DNA from: a bacterium
GTDB taxonomy: Bacteria; B130-G9
Assembly (NCBI GenBank): GCA_021160245.1
Contig: JAGHCW010000132.1
Coordinates: 1 to 14,832, forward strand
DNA: 14,832 nt
Direction: 5' to 3'
Positions 1 through 6,717 of this stretch are shown piece by piece (the first letter of the stretch is position 1; each line of letters starts with the position of its first letter). The notes below the pieces were generated by a model, which was not told the origin of the DNA, ran no database searches, and saw only the letters and a list, made by a program, of their open reading frames with translations. Position numbers and translations under genes: made by a program.

Positions 1-12
1 AAACGGCTGATC

Positions 13-297
13 TCAGGCATGCGCGAGATCGCGGCTTAGTGCTGGGAAGACATCTTCCGGCTTTTTGCTTGTTGCCTTGAGATAGAGCGAATCTGGGCAA
101 AGATCGATTTTATCGTCCCAGACAAGCTCGCCAAATGAACCGATCTCAACCTGTTCAAAAGCGAGCCGATCACGCCATAGAGCGAATACGCCTTTGCCGA
201 CCAATTCTTCGATGTCCACGACACCGCTCACTGCGTCGTCAAAGACCAATTCGAGGCGATAGCCTGATAATACTCTGACTTTTACGATTTTGACCAT
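13..297 (-). CDS. DUF2442 domain protein
   Basis: A 94-residue protein that matches the DUF2442 pattern from memory: an N-terminal strand region (GYRLELVFDDAVSG), then VVDIEELVGKGVFALWRD, and a C-terminal IDLCPDSLYLKA block. I chose the ATG at 297 over an upstream non-ATG start at 354. The protein homology begins just after it, and a purine-rich ribosome-binding stretch (GGATGAGAGAGAC on the minus strand) lies directly upstream. DUF2442 proteins have no established biochemical role. They are often found beside DUF4160 proteins in toxin-antitoxin-like pairs. No DUF4160 partner lies upstream here, and the downstream side is cut by the window edge, so pairing cannot be judged. The family call is fairly sure; the function is unknown. 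Confidence 0.8.
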   Translation of the reverse strand: MVKIVKVRVLSGYRLELVFDDAVSGVVDIEELVGKGVFALWRDRLAFEQVEIGSFGELVWDDKIDLCPDSLYLKATSKKPEDVFPALSRDLAHA

Positions 298-325
298 TGT
301 CTCTCTCATCCTCTTTCTTACTAAG

Positions 326-354
326 ACCATAACAGGTGTTCTGTGCGGAAGCAA
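326..354 (-). promoter_or_regulatory. Weak candidate promoter for the DUF2442 gene
   Basis: On the minus strand TTGCTT (354-349) and TATGGT (331-326) are separated by 17 bases, about 30 bases upstream of the ATG at 297. The spacing is ideal for a sigma70 promoter, but the hexamers match only 3/6 and 4/6, so this is tentative. Confidence 0.25.
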
Positions 355-392
355 AGGTGGTTCGGGCCTTAAGCTGACTTTGCGAGATTCGT

Positions 393-420
393 GGGCAGAC
401 GCCCCCTTGCGGGTGTGCCC
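393..420. repeat. Hairpin palindrome 1 of the cluster
   Basis: An outer GGGC/GCCC stem (393-396 with 417-420) and an inner ACGCCC/GGGTGT stem (399-404 with 411-416, one G-T wobble) flank a six-base loop CCTTGC, with a two-base bulge AG. It would fold in RNA or single-stranded DNA. There is no U-tract, so it is not a classical terminator. Confidence 0.45.
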
Positions 421-453
421 CTGGATTGTAGGTAGTTGATTCGCTGTAAGCTC

Positions 454-473
454 GACCGCGTTTCAACGCGGTC
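454..473. repeat. Hairpin palindrome 2 of the cluster
   Basis: Perfect 9-bp inverted repeat GACCGCGTT / AACGCGGTC with a two-base centre TC. Its compact GC-rich form is typical of REP-type dispersed palindromes. Confidence 0.6.
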
Positions 474-500
474 ATATAGATGTCTCTCATTATATTAACG

Positions 501-517
501 CCCGACTTCCAGTCGGG
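501..517. repeat. Hairpin palindrome 3 of the cluster
   Basis: Perfect 7-bp inverted repeat CCCGACT / AGTCGGG with a three-base loop TCC. It resembles the REP-like palindromes that are dispersed through many bacterial genomes. Whether it recurs in this genome cannot be seen from one window. Confidence 0.55.
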
Positions 518-605
518 TGACTTGAGGGCGCGAGGCGCACCTTCCTCACTCCCCGGAATCCCCGATCTGAAGGGCATATAGAGGGAGGTGTCGGCCGGCC
601 CGCAT

Positions 606-642
606 CCCCCGAATGAATTCGGGGGCTATAGCAATAATAGCC
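606..642. repeat. Compound hairpin palindrome 4 of the cluster
   Basis: A 9-bp inverted repeat CCCCCGAAT / ATTCGGGGG (606-614 with 617-625, two-base centre) overlaps by two bases a second one, GGCTAT / ATAGCC (624-629 with 637-642, seven-base loop). The two stems share bases 624-625 and could be alternative or partly exclusive folds. Confidence 0.6.
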
Positions 643-647
643 TTATG

Positions 648-674
648 CATCGCCTCGGCTGAAGCCGGGCGATG
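648..674. repeat. Hairpin palindrome 5 of the cluster
   Basis: Stem CATCGCC / GGCGATG (648-654 with 668-674), then a one-base bulge and an inner stem CGGC / GCCG (656-659 with 664-667) closed by a TGAA tetraloop. It starts six bases after palindrome 4. Confidence 0.5.
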
Positions 675-794
675 AGGCAACTCGTGCATGAGGTACCTGG
701 CCCTAGGCTGCGAGCCAGCACCATTTCTAGCGCGACAAAAGCCAAGACCCGAAGCTGCCCATAATCCAGCATGGTACCCTCTCTCGCCCGGCGC

Positions 795-822
795 TTGACT
801 CGTTTGGGCGTGAAGCTATAAT
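795..822 (+). promoter_or_regulatory. Sigma70-like promoter of the M42 peptidase operon
   Basis: A -35 box TTGACT (795-800, 5/6 match to TTGACA) and a perfect -10 box TATAAT (817-822) are separated by 16 bases. The predicted transcript would begin near 829-831 and leave a leader of about 72 bases before the ATG at 902. This is the best promoter-like sequence I found in the window. It faces the six-gene plus-strand run. Confidence 0.6.
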
Positions 823-871
823 CAAACAGGCTCAAATTGAGTGTTTGAGCGCTCGGTTACAATCACTGTTT

Positions 872-887
872 TGTGATTTAGATCATA
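872..887 (+). promoter_or_regulatory. CRP/FNR-like operator candidate
   Basis: TGTGATTTAGATCATA matches the classical CRP palindrome TGTGATCTAGATCACA at 14 of 16 positions. It lies about 43 bases after the predicted transcription start and ends four bases before the Shine-Dalgarno GGGAG at 891-895, so a bound regulator would more likely repress than activate. It overlaps another inverted repeat, AATCAC / GTGATT (861-866 with 873-878). A chance match is possible, and no regulator gene is in the window. Confidence 0.3.
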
Positions 888-901
888 TATGGGAGTTAGG
901 A

Positions 902-1975
902 ATGGACGGAACAGAGAAACTTATGAAGAAGATGACCGAAGTCGAGGGGATTTCGGGCTTTGAGCAGGGCGTTGCTAATCTCGTTAAGGACGAGCTGAAG
1001 GGGACTTGCGAGTATGAGCGAGACAATCTTGGTAGTTTGATCTGCATACACAAGGGAACTACTAATTCGCCCAAGATAATGATGGCGGGTCACATGGACG
1101 AGGTCGGGTTCATCGTTCAGCAGGTTACGGACGAGGGATTCGTCAAGTTCCTGCCTGTGGGTGGCTGGTGGCCTGGCAACGTTCTCGCCCAGAAGGTGGC
1201 GATCCAGACGCGTAAGGGAAGGGTCGTCGGCGTCGTAGGCTCGCCTGCCATTCACGACATGGACAAGGAGAAGCAAGGCAAGCTTATGAAGCTCAAGGAG
1301 CTCTTTATAGATGTCGGGCAGTCGGTTGACTTTGACGTGAAGAAGGAACTCGATATCCGGCCCGGCGACCCGATCACGCCGCTCTGTGATTTTGAGATCA
1401 TGAGCAATCCCAAGATGTACATGGCGAAGGCCTGGGACAACAGGATAGGCGTTTTGATCATGGCCGAGGCGATGAAGCGGCTCGCTAAGATCAAGCACCC
1501 GAACACCGCTTACGGAGTTGGCACGGTTCAGGAGGAAGTGGGCCTGCGAGGCGCCAAGACTGCTGCGGCGTACGTGAAGCCTGACGTCGCGTTTGCGCTG
1601 GACGTTTGCACCGCGAAGGACACCGGCGGCAATGGAAAGGGCAGGCCAGAGAAGCCCGGCGCCGGCGTTGGGATTATGGTCTTCGACAATTCTCTTTTGC
1701 CCAACACAAAGCTCCGCGATTTCATGATAGCCCTTGCCGAGAAGAAGAAGATCAAGCATTTCCTCGGCGTTCTGGATGGCGGCGGCACGGATGCTGGTAG
1801 GATCAATCTGAGCGGAACAGGCATCTTGAGCATGTACATTGGCATAGCGGCTAGGTATATCCACTCTCACGTTTCCGTCATTCATCGCGATGATTTCGAG
1901 GCGGCCGTGAGCTTGATGGTTGAGGCGCACAAGGCGCTTGATAAGAAGACGGTGGACAGCCTGAGAACCTTTTAG
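902..1975 (+). CDS. M42 family metallo-aminopeptidase
   Basis: A 357-residue cytosolic aminopeptidase of the M42 (TET/glutamyl aminopeptidase/FrvX) family. These form large tetrahedral dodecamers that remove N-terminal residues from peptides. The two-metal site is complete: His64 in AGHMDEVG, Asp179 in AWDNR, the pair Glu211-Glu212 in VQEEVGLRGA (general base and metal ligand), Asp234 in ALDV and His321 in YIHSHVSVIH. A GGGTDAG motif follows the usual order, and the length is normal for the family. The ATG at 902 is preferred over an in-frame TTG at 845 because GGGAG at 891-895 is well spaced and the conserved region starts at once. It is the first gene after the promoter at 795-822, and galU follows after ten bases. 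Substrate preference cannot be read from the sequence. Confidence 0.93.
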   Translation: MDGTEKLMKKMTEVEGISGFEQGVANLVKDELKGTCEYERDNLGSLICIHKGTTNSPKIMMAGHMDEVGFIVQQVTDEGFVKFLPVGGWWPGNVLAQKVAIQTRKGRVVGVVGSPAIHDMDKEKQGKLMKLKELFIDVGQSVDFDVKKELDIRPGDPITPLCDFEIMSNPKMYMAKAWDNRIGVLIMAEAMKRLAKIKHPNTAYGVGTVQEEVGLRGAKTAAAYVKPDVAFALDVCTAKDTGGNGKGRPEKPGAGVGIMVFDNSLLPNTKLRDFMIALAEKKKIKHFLGVLDGGGTDAGRINLSGTGILSMYIGIAARYIHSHVSVIHRDDFEAAVSLMVEAHKALDKKTVDSLRTF

Positions 1976-1985
1976 GAGAGGCACA

Positions 1986-2915
1986 ATGCGAATACAAAAA
2001 GCCGTCTTCCCCGCAGCGGGATTGGGGACGAGGTTCTTGCCCGCCACGAAGGCACAACCGAAGGTCATGCTGCCACTTGTGGATAAGCCGATAATCCAAT
2101 ATGTGGTTGAGGAGGCGCGGGATTCGGGCATTGAGCAGATAATTTTCGTGACTGGTCGAGGTCAACGTGCGATTGAGGACCATTTCGACACCTCGTTTGA
2201 GCTGGAGCGCGTCCTGGAGAGCAAGATAAAGGAGGCCTCCGATAAGAAAAAGAAGGCCGAGCTGCAGCACATGTTGGACGAGGCGCGAGAGATATCGAAT
2301 ATGTTCAACGTGGCGTATATCAGGCAGAAGGAGGCGAGAGGTCTGGGGCACGCCATTCTTGCTGCGCGCGATGTTATAGGCAACGAGCCGTTCGCGGTGC
2401 TGCTTGGCGACGACGTGATCTACAGCAAGACACCTTGCCTGAAACAGATGATCGACTCATATTCGCGCTACAAATGCCCCGTAATCGCGCTTGAGCGCAT
2501 CCCCAAGGAGAGCATTGGCCGTTTCGGTGTGATTGCGGGCGACTGTGTGGATGACAGGCTTTACAAGCTCTCTGGAATGGTCGAGAAGCCAAAGCCGGAG
2601 GACGCACCGTCTGATTTGGCCATCATCGGCAGATACATCCTGACGCCGGAGATATTCGAGATACTCGCGAACCTTCCGCCCGGCAGAAGCGATGAGATAC
2701 AGCTGACTGACGGTCTCGTCGAGCTCCTTGGCCGACAGGTGATTTACGGCTATGAGTTTGAAGGCAGACGTTACGACGCCGGCGACAAATTGGGCTTTCT
2801 GATTGCAACTATGGAATATGGACTCCGCAATCCTGAACTCAGTGACGAGTTCATTGACTACTTGGGCCAGATGGACATCAAGAGCATCTGTGGCAAGGAA
2901 TTGCCCAAGAAATAA
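1986..2915 (+). CDS. galU: UTP-glucose-1-phosphate uridylyltransferase
   Basis: A 309-residue GalU/GtaB-type enzyme that makes UDP-glucose from UTP and glucose 1-phosphate in the cytosol. UDP-glucose feeds exopolysaccharide, lipopolysaccharide and other glycan synthesis. Near-diagnostic motifs are the nucleotide-binding loop FPAAGLGTRFLPATKAQPK (8-26), LVDKPIIQYVVEEA (31-44), the metal-binding GDD (141-143), EIQLTDG (237-243) and YDAGDKLG (263-270). The usual PKEMLP after the loop reads PKVMLP here, a small departure from the common form. The Shine-Dalgarno GGAGAGG begins inside the stop region of the M42 gene ten bases upstream, so the two are surely co-transcribed. Full length and intact. 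Confidence 0.95.
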   Translation: MRIQKAVFPAAGLGTRFLPATKAQPKVMLPLVDKPIIQYVVEEARDSGIEQIIFVTGRGQRAIEDHFDTSFELERVLESKIKEASDKKKKAELQHMLDEAREISNMFNVAYIRQKEARGLGHAILAARDVIGNEPFAVLLGDDVIYSKTPCLKQMIDSYSRYKCPVIALERIPKESIGRFGVIAGDCVDDRLYKLSGMVEKPKPEDAPSDLAIIGRYILTPEIFEILANLPPGRSDEIQLTDGLVELLGRQVIYGYEFEGRRYDAGDKLGFLIATMEYGLRNPELSDEFIDYLGQMDIKSICGKELPKK

Positions 2916-2931
2916 GAAAGGTGGAAATCAA

Positions 2932-4707
2932 GTGAATGTCGCGAGAATGTGCGCCGCTAGTGCGAAGGCCTTTCCAGAAAAGAAGGCAATTGTCCACAGG
3001 GACGTTACACTCGATTTCGCCTCGTTGGATAAGCTGGTTACTCGCTGTGCGAGCGGATTCCACAAGATGGGCATTGGACCAGGGGCTAAAGTAGTTTTGC
3101 TTCTGGAGAAAACTCCAGAGCTCGTTATCTCATTCGTGGCGTGCGCAAGGGTTGGGGCAATGGTGGTTCCAATCAACTACCAGCTTCAGCCCGCAACGGT
3201 TGAGGAGATTATCCTGAACCATGGCGTTGACGCAATTGTGGCGTCTTGCAGGTTTGAGAGGCTCCTCTCGAAGATGCCTAAGAACCACAAGGCGATGAGC
3301 AACTTAGTTCTCTGCCGGGCGGACGAAGAACACCGGGCCGAGGACTGGCTCACTTGGGAGAAATTCCTAGACGATGCGCCGGACGACTTCACGCCGGCTG
3401 ATGTTGACGACGACGCGCCTTTCTATCTGAACTTCACTTCCGGAACGACGGGCGCGCCTCGTGCGGCGATCACAACTCACACGAATCTATTCTGGAACAC
3501 ATTGGCCTCCGTGGAGACGCTTGGGCTCCGCCACAGCGACGTTCATCTCTGCATGTTTCCCGCATACCTGCATCCCCACGAGATATTCTATCGTGGCATC
3601 TATCTCGGCGGAACCTCGGTCGTTGACAACAGCCTCTTCCCAAAATCCGTTGCACGAGCGATAAGTGACAACGGTGTGACTTGCGTCATGGGCGCTGCAA
3701 CTCTCTACGAGCGGCTCCTGCCATTCGCATCGACGAAGGGGCTCCATTACGAGACGCTCAGGATTGCAGAGAGCGGCGGCATGATTACCCGCGAGACACT
3801 CATCAAGCAGTTCGAGGCGGCGTTCGGCATTCCCATCACCCCTGTATGGGGAAGCACAGAGACGGCCGGCATCGCGGTCGCAACTCCGGCGGAGGAGGCG
3901 AGGAGAGGCGGCTCGATAGGCAAGACCGCGCTTCACTATGAGATCAAGGTTGTGCGTGAGGATGGCTCTGCCGCTGCCGAAATGGAGATCGGCGAGATGC
4001 TCATCTCCGGCAAGGGCGTTGTCTCGGAGTATCACCATATTGCTGACGGCCAGAAGTCGCCGTTTGAGAACGGTTGGTTCAGGACGGGAGACCTCATCAA
4101 GCAAGATGAGGACGGCTTCATCTATTACGTTGACCGCAAGGACTCGATGATGAAGGTGGCCGGCATGAAGGTCTTTCCTGCTACCATCGAGCGAGTCTTG
4201 AAAGAACACCCAGATATCGCTGATGTATGCGTTATACCCGCCTCCGACAAACTGCGCGGCCAGATGCCGATGGCCGTCGTCGTCACAAGGCCCGGCGCCT
4301 CGTTAGCAGCGGACGATCTCCGCGGCTATTGCGCGTCCCGGCTGGCGCCTTATGAGGTACCGAAGCTCTTTGAGTTTAGGGAGGCCATGCCACGAACGGC
4401 CGGGGGAAAGGTGCTTCGCGCGGAGTTGCTTGAGCTCTATCGGAAGGACTCGAGCCACGCTGACATCGCCGACCTAAGGGCCCAGATCGACAGGATTGAC
4501 GTCCAAATCGTGAAGCTCTTGAATGAGCGCGCAAGGTCACTCCTGAATATCCATGACCTGATTGAGGCGCGCGGTGAGAGATCGTTCTCCCCCATGCGAG
4601 ATGAGGAAGTGATCCAAAACGTCCTCGGCTACAATGCCGGCCCCGCCCACGACGGCACAATCGAGGAGATATTCCGCAGCATCCTCGCCGCGCTGAAGAA
4701 GATGTAG
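2932..4707 (+). CDS. Acyl/aryl-CoA ligase fused to a chorismate-mutase-like domain
   Basis: A 591-residue two-domain protein. Residues 1 to about 505 are an ANL-superfamily adenylate-forming ligase, which activates a carboxylate with ATP and usually transfers it to CoA. The P-loop FTSGTTGAPRAA (168-179) has Arg177 where Lys is usual. WGSTE (306-310), RTGD (384-387), the hinge DRKDSMMKVAGMKVFP and the catalytic lysine Lys493 in PRTAGGKVLR are all present. Residues about 511-591 resemble an AroQ (type II) chorismate mutase: LRAQIDRIDVQIVKLLNERA, then MRDEEVIQNV and EEIFRSIL. Aligned to E. coli AroQ, Arg11, Arg28 and Arg51 are kept (516, 533, 556). Lys39 is Ile544, Asp48 is Ser553, Ser84 is a Leu, and Gln88 lies past the end. 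Mutase activity is therefore doubtful. The GTG at 2932 is chosen because AGGTGG lies seven bases upstream. It sits 16 bases after galU. The substrate is unknown. Confidence 0.85.
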   Translation: MNVARMCAASAKAFPEKKAIVHRDVTLDFASLDKLVTRCASGFHKMGIGPGAKVVLLLEKTPELVISFVACARVGAMVVPINYQLQPATVEEIILNHGVDAIVASCRFERLLSKMPKNHKAMSNLVLCRADEEHRAEDWLTWEKFLDDAPDDFTPADVDDDAPFYLNFTSGTTGAPRAAITTHTNLFWNTLASVETLGLRHSDVHLCMFPAYLHPHEIFYRGIYLGGTSVVDNSLFPKSVARAISDNGVTCVMGAATLYERLLPFASTKGLHYETLRIAESGGMITRETLIKQFEAAFGIPITPVWGSTETAGIAVATPAEEARRGGSIGKTALHYEIKVVREDGSAAAEMEIGEMLISGKGVVSEYHHIADGQKSPFENGWFRTGDLIKQDEDGFIYYVDRKDSMMKVAGMKVFPATIERVLKEHPDIADVCVIPASDKLRGQMPMAVVVTRPGASLAADDLRGYCASRLAPYEVPKLFEFREAMPRTAGGKVLRAELLELYRKDSSHADIADLRAQIDRIDVQIVKLLNERARSLLNIHDLIEARGERSFSPMRDEEVIQNVLGYNAGPAHDGTIEEIFRSILAALKKM

Positions 4708-4723
4708 CGAGGGGAGTAGGCAT

Positions 4724-4743
4724 TGTGAGTCGATTCGCTCACA
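4724..4743. promoter_or_regulatory. Inverted repeat before the ATPase cassette
   Basis: TGTGAG / CTCACA (4724-4729 with 4738-4743) with an eight-base centre lies in the 73-base gap between the ligase stop and the ATPase start. It could be an operator or a weak hairpin. There is no U-tract for a terminator, and I found no clear -35/-10 pair nearby. It marks the boundary between the metabolic genes and the three-gene cassette. Confidence 0.3.
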
Positions 4744-4780
4744 GAGTCGGGACAGAATAACGAGCGAAGAGGAGTAGCCG

Positions 4781-6175
4781 ATGTTTACACATCTGCGCAT
4801 AAAGAACTTCAAGGCGTGGCGCGACACCGGCGATATTCGCCTGGCGCCGCTGACGGTCTTTTTTGGCACTAATAGCTCCGGCAAGAGCAGCATCAGTCAG
4901 TTCTTGTTGATGTTGAAGCAAACGGCTCAATCTGCGGACCGGAAGAGAGTATTGATACCTTCGGACAAAGATATGCCGATTAACCTCGGGGGCTACCGTG
5001 ACATGGTGCATGGCCATGCCGATGATGAACGGATCGCCTTCAGACTGGGATGGGAGCTTCCCACAAGGATGGTGCTCAAAGATGTGCGGTCTGACGAGAA
5101 GTTTTCAGGAGACTCAATCAGATTTAGTGCCGAAATCGGTCTGCCAGCAGGCAAGCGGGAGGATGTTGTCATCCACAGTATGCAATATGAACTCGGCAAT
5201 TTGTCTGAGAAGGGCCTTGAACTCGGCATGAAGTTGAAGACTTCGAAAAGCCCCGGAAAGGACCAATATGAGCTGGTGCATTCAGGCTACAATCCGGTTC
5301 GAAAGGAAGGTAGAGTTTGGCCGTTGCCATCTCCCATTCACTTCTACGGGTTCCCCGCGGAAGTAATGGCCTATTATCAAAATGCAGGATTCGTGGGGGA
5401 CCTGGCGTTTGCGCTCGAGCAGCGTTTGCGGCTCATGTCCTACCTAGGGCCCCTTAGAGATTATCCACGCCGGCAATACCCATATATGGGCGAGACACCG
5501 GAGGATGTAGGCAGGCAAGGAGAGCAATCCATTTCAGCGATTCTGGCGGCGCGCGAGCGATTCATCAGGCCAGGCAAGTATAAATCCCGAAAGTCCTTTC
5601 AGGTTCTCATTGCCAGCTGGCTGGAGAACATGGGTCTAATTGGGAGCTTTGATGTCAAACCAATTGTGCCTGACGGACGTCTGTATGAAGTCGTCGTCAA
5701 GACGCCAATGACCGAAGCACACGTGAACCTTACTGACGTCGGTTTCGGGGTCTCTCAAGTATTGCCCGTTCTGGTTCAGTGCTTCTATGCGCCTTCGGAT
5801 TCGGTAATCATAATGGAGCAGCCTGAGCTTCATCTTCATCCGTCTGTTCAGGCTTCGCTTGCGGACCTGTTCATTGAGACTATTCAGGCCCGGGAAAATG
5901 GGAAAGACCGCAACATCCAGCTTCTGGTCGAAAGCCACTCTGAACATTTCCTCATCCGCCTACAGCGTCGAATTGCCGAGGGAAACATCTCTCGTGAAAA
6001 GGTAGCGATTTACTTCTGCAAACCTACTCGTTTAGGAGCGGAGATGAAGACCTTGGAGTTGGATGTTCTCGGCAATATCACCAACTGGCCGAAGGACTTC
6101 TTCGGCGACCGGTTTACGGATATGGCCGAAATGACGAAGGCTGGGGCTGCACGGCGAATGGCGGGGAATGGATGA
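4781..6175 (+). CDS. AAA/ABC-type ATPase, DUF3696 family
   Basis: A 464-residue ATPase of the SMC/OLD-like ABC branch with a DUF3696-type C-terminus. It opens with MFTHLRIKNFKAW, typical of this group. Walker A is GTNSSGKS (29-36), a signature-like block is LTDVGFGVSQVLPV (318-331), Walker B is SVIIMEQPELHLHP (341-354), and the H-loop/switch is LLVESHSEHFLIRLQRRI (381-398). The closing WPKDFFGDRF segment (436-445) fits DUF3696. There is no Toprim or HNH nuclease domain, so it probably acts through its partners. AAGAGGAG lies six bases before the ATG. Its stop overlaps the start of the PIN-like gene by four bases (ATGA). Related ATPases serve as sensors or activators in bacterial defence systems. 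That role here is inference. Confidence 0.88.
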   Translation: MFTHLRIKNFKAWRDTGDIRLAPLTVFFGTNSSGKSSISQFLLMLKQTAQSADRKRVLIPSDKDMPINLGGYRDMVHGHADDERIAFRLGWELPTRMVLKDVRSDEKFSGDSIRFSAEIGLPAGKREDVVIHSMQYELGNLSEKGLELGMKLKTSKSPGKDQYELVHSGYNPVRKEGRVWPLPSPIHFYGFPAEVMAYYQNAGFVGDLAFALEQRLRLMSYLGPLRDYPRRQYPYMGETPEDVGRQGEQSISAILAARERFIRPGKYKSRKSFQVLIASWLENMGLIGSFDVKPIVPDGRLYEVVVKTPMTEAHVNLTDVGFGVSQVLPVLVQCFYAPSDSVIIMEQPELHLHPSVQASLADLFIETIQARENGKDRNIQLLVESHSEHFLIRLQRRIAEGNISREKVAIYFCKPTRLGAEMKTLELDVLGNITNWPKDFFGDRFTDMAEMTKAGAARRMAGNG

Positions 6176-6717
6176 TCTCCTCATTTTCGCTGTGTGCGGT
6201 TGATACGAATGTCCCAATCACTGCAAATGGAATGTCGGATGCAACCGACGCGTGTCTGATAGAGTGTGTAAAAGCCTTACAGAGAATCAAAGAAAGGGGT
6301 CGGATTCTCTTGGACTATAGCCGTCTGATCTTAGGCGAGTACGAGCATAAGCTCTCCCCTTCCGGTCAGCCCGGGCTTGGTGATGAGTTCTTGCTCTGGA
6401 TATACCAGAACCAAGGGACAGGTCGCTGCGTTTTCGTGACAATCACGCCGAAGTCAGGCTGTTCCTACAACGGTATTGCATACGACTTCGTGGAGTTCCC
6501 CAACCACCCAGGATTACACGACTTCGACCTCTCTGACCGGAAGTTCGTCGCCGTTGCGCTCGCTCATCCTGAGCGTCCACCGATTCTAAATGCAACGGAC
6601 ACAGACTGGTTGATAGCTGAGGAGCCGCTGGCAAGACACGGAATCAAGGTCGAGTTCCTTTGCCCGGAAATCAAGGATGTGCTTGAAGGCAAACTCAAAA
6701 AAACCGCTAATGGCTGA
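6172..6717 (+). CDS. PIN-like domain putative nuclease
   Basis: A 181-residue protein with a PIN-like arrangement of acidic residues: Asp11 in AVDTNVPITANG, Glu56 in LILGEYEHKL, Asp119/Asp122 in FDLSDRKFVAVAL, and Asp143/Asp145 in NATDTDWLI. PIN domains are metal-dependent nucleases, mostly ribonucleases, and include the VapC toxins. The spacing, with a longer middle region than VapC, suggests a PIN-like subgroup rather than a classical VapC, and no antitoxin-sized partner is present. Its ATG overlaps the ATPase stop by four bases, and its end overlaps the RNA ligase start by eight, so all three are probably translationally coupled. I infer that it is the cleaving effector controlled by the ATPase. 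The fold call rests on motif reading and needs a profile search; the target is unknown. Confidence 0.7.
   Translation: MISSFSLCAVDTNVPITANGMSDATDACLIECVKALQRIKERGRILLDYSRLILGEYEHKLSPSGQPGLGDEFLLWIYQNQGTGRCVFVTITPKSGCSYNGIAYDFVEFPNHPGLHDFDLSDRKFVAVALAHPERPPILNATDTDWLIAEEPLARHGIKVEFLCPEIKDVLEGKLKKTANG

Larger units (their letters stand above)
298..794. other. Intergenic region with palindrome cluster, no gene seen
   Basis: About 500 bases between divergent genes. Apart from the weak minus-strand promoter at 326-354, it holds five separate hairpin-forming palindromes, listed individually. The open frames that cross it on the minus strand (239-577 and 626-835) have no recognisable domain and are interrupted by the palindromes' own sequence, so I read them as non-coding. 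Confidence 0.6.

Noticed and set aside
239-577. Minus-strand open frame of 112 codons next to the DUF2442 gene
   Set aside because: It overlaps the DUF2442 gene in another frame, and its middle is translated palindrome sequence. No domain was seen.
393-674. Possible CRISPR array
   Set aside because: The palindromes differ from each other and are irregularly spaced, so there is no repeat-spacer structure.
626-835. Minus-strand small open frame of 69 codons (or 48 from an ATG at 772)
   Set aside because: There is a plausible ribosome-binding stretch before the ATG, but no family resemblance. It overlaps palindromes 4 and 5 and the plus-strand promoter.
896-2131. Long minus-strand open frame of 411 codons opposite the M42 and galU genes
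   Set aside because: It spans two clearly real plus-strand genes, has no recognisable domain, and is explained by the codon bias of the genes it mirrors.
2803-4707. Ligase start at 2803 inside galU
   Set aside because: The extra 43 residues come from galU sequence in another frame and match nothing. The GTG at 2932 has a good Shine-Dalgarno and begins at the conserved region.
4781-6717. Septu, Gabija or PARIS defence system
   Set aside because: The ATPase lacks a Toprim domain and the partner is neither an HNH protein, a UvrD-like helicase nor a DUF4435 protein, so none of these names fits.
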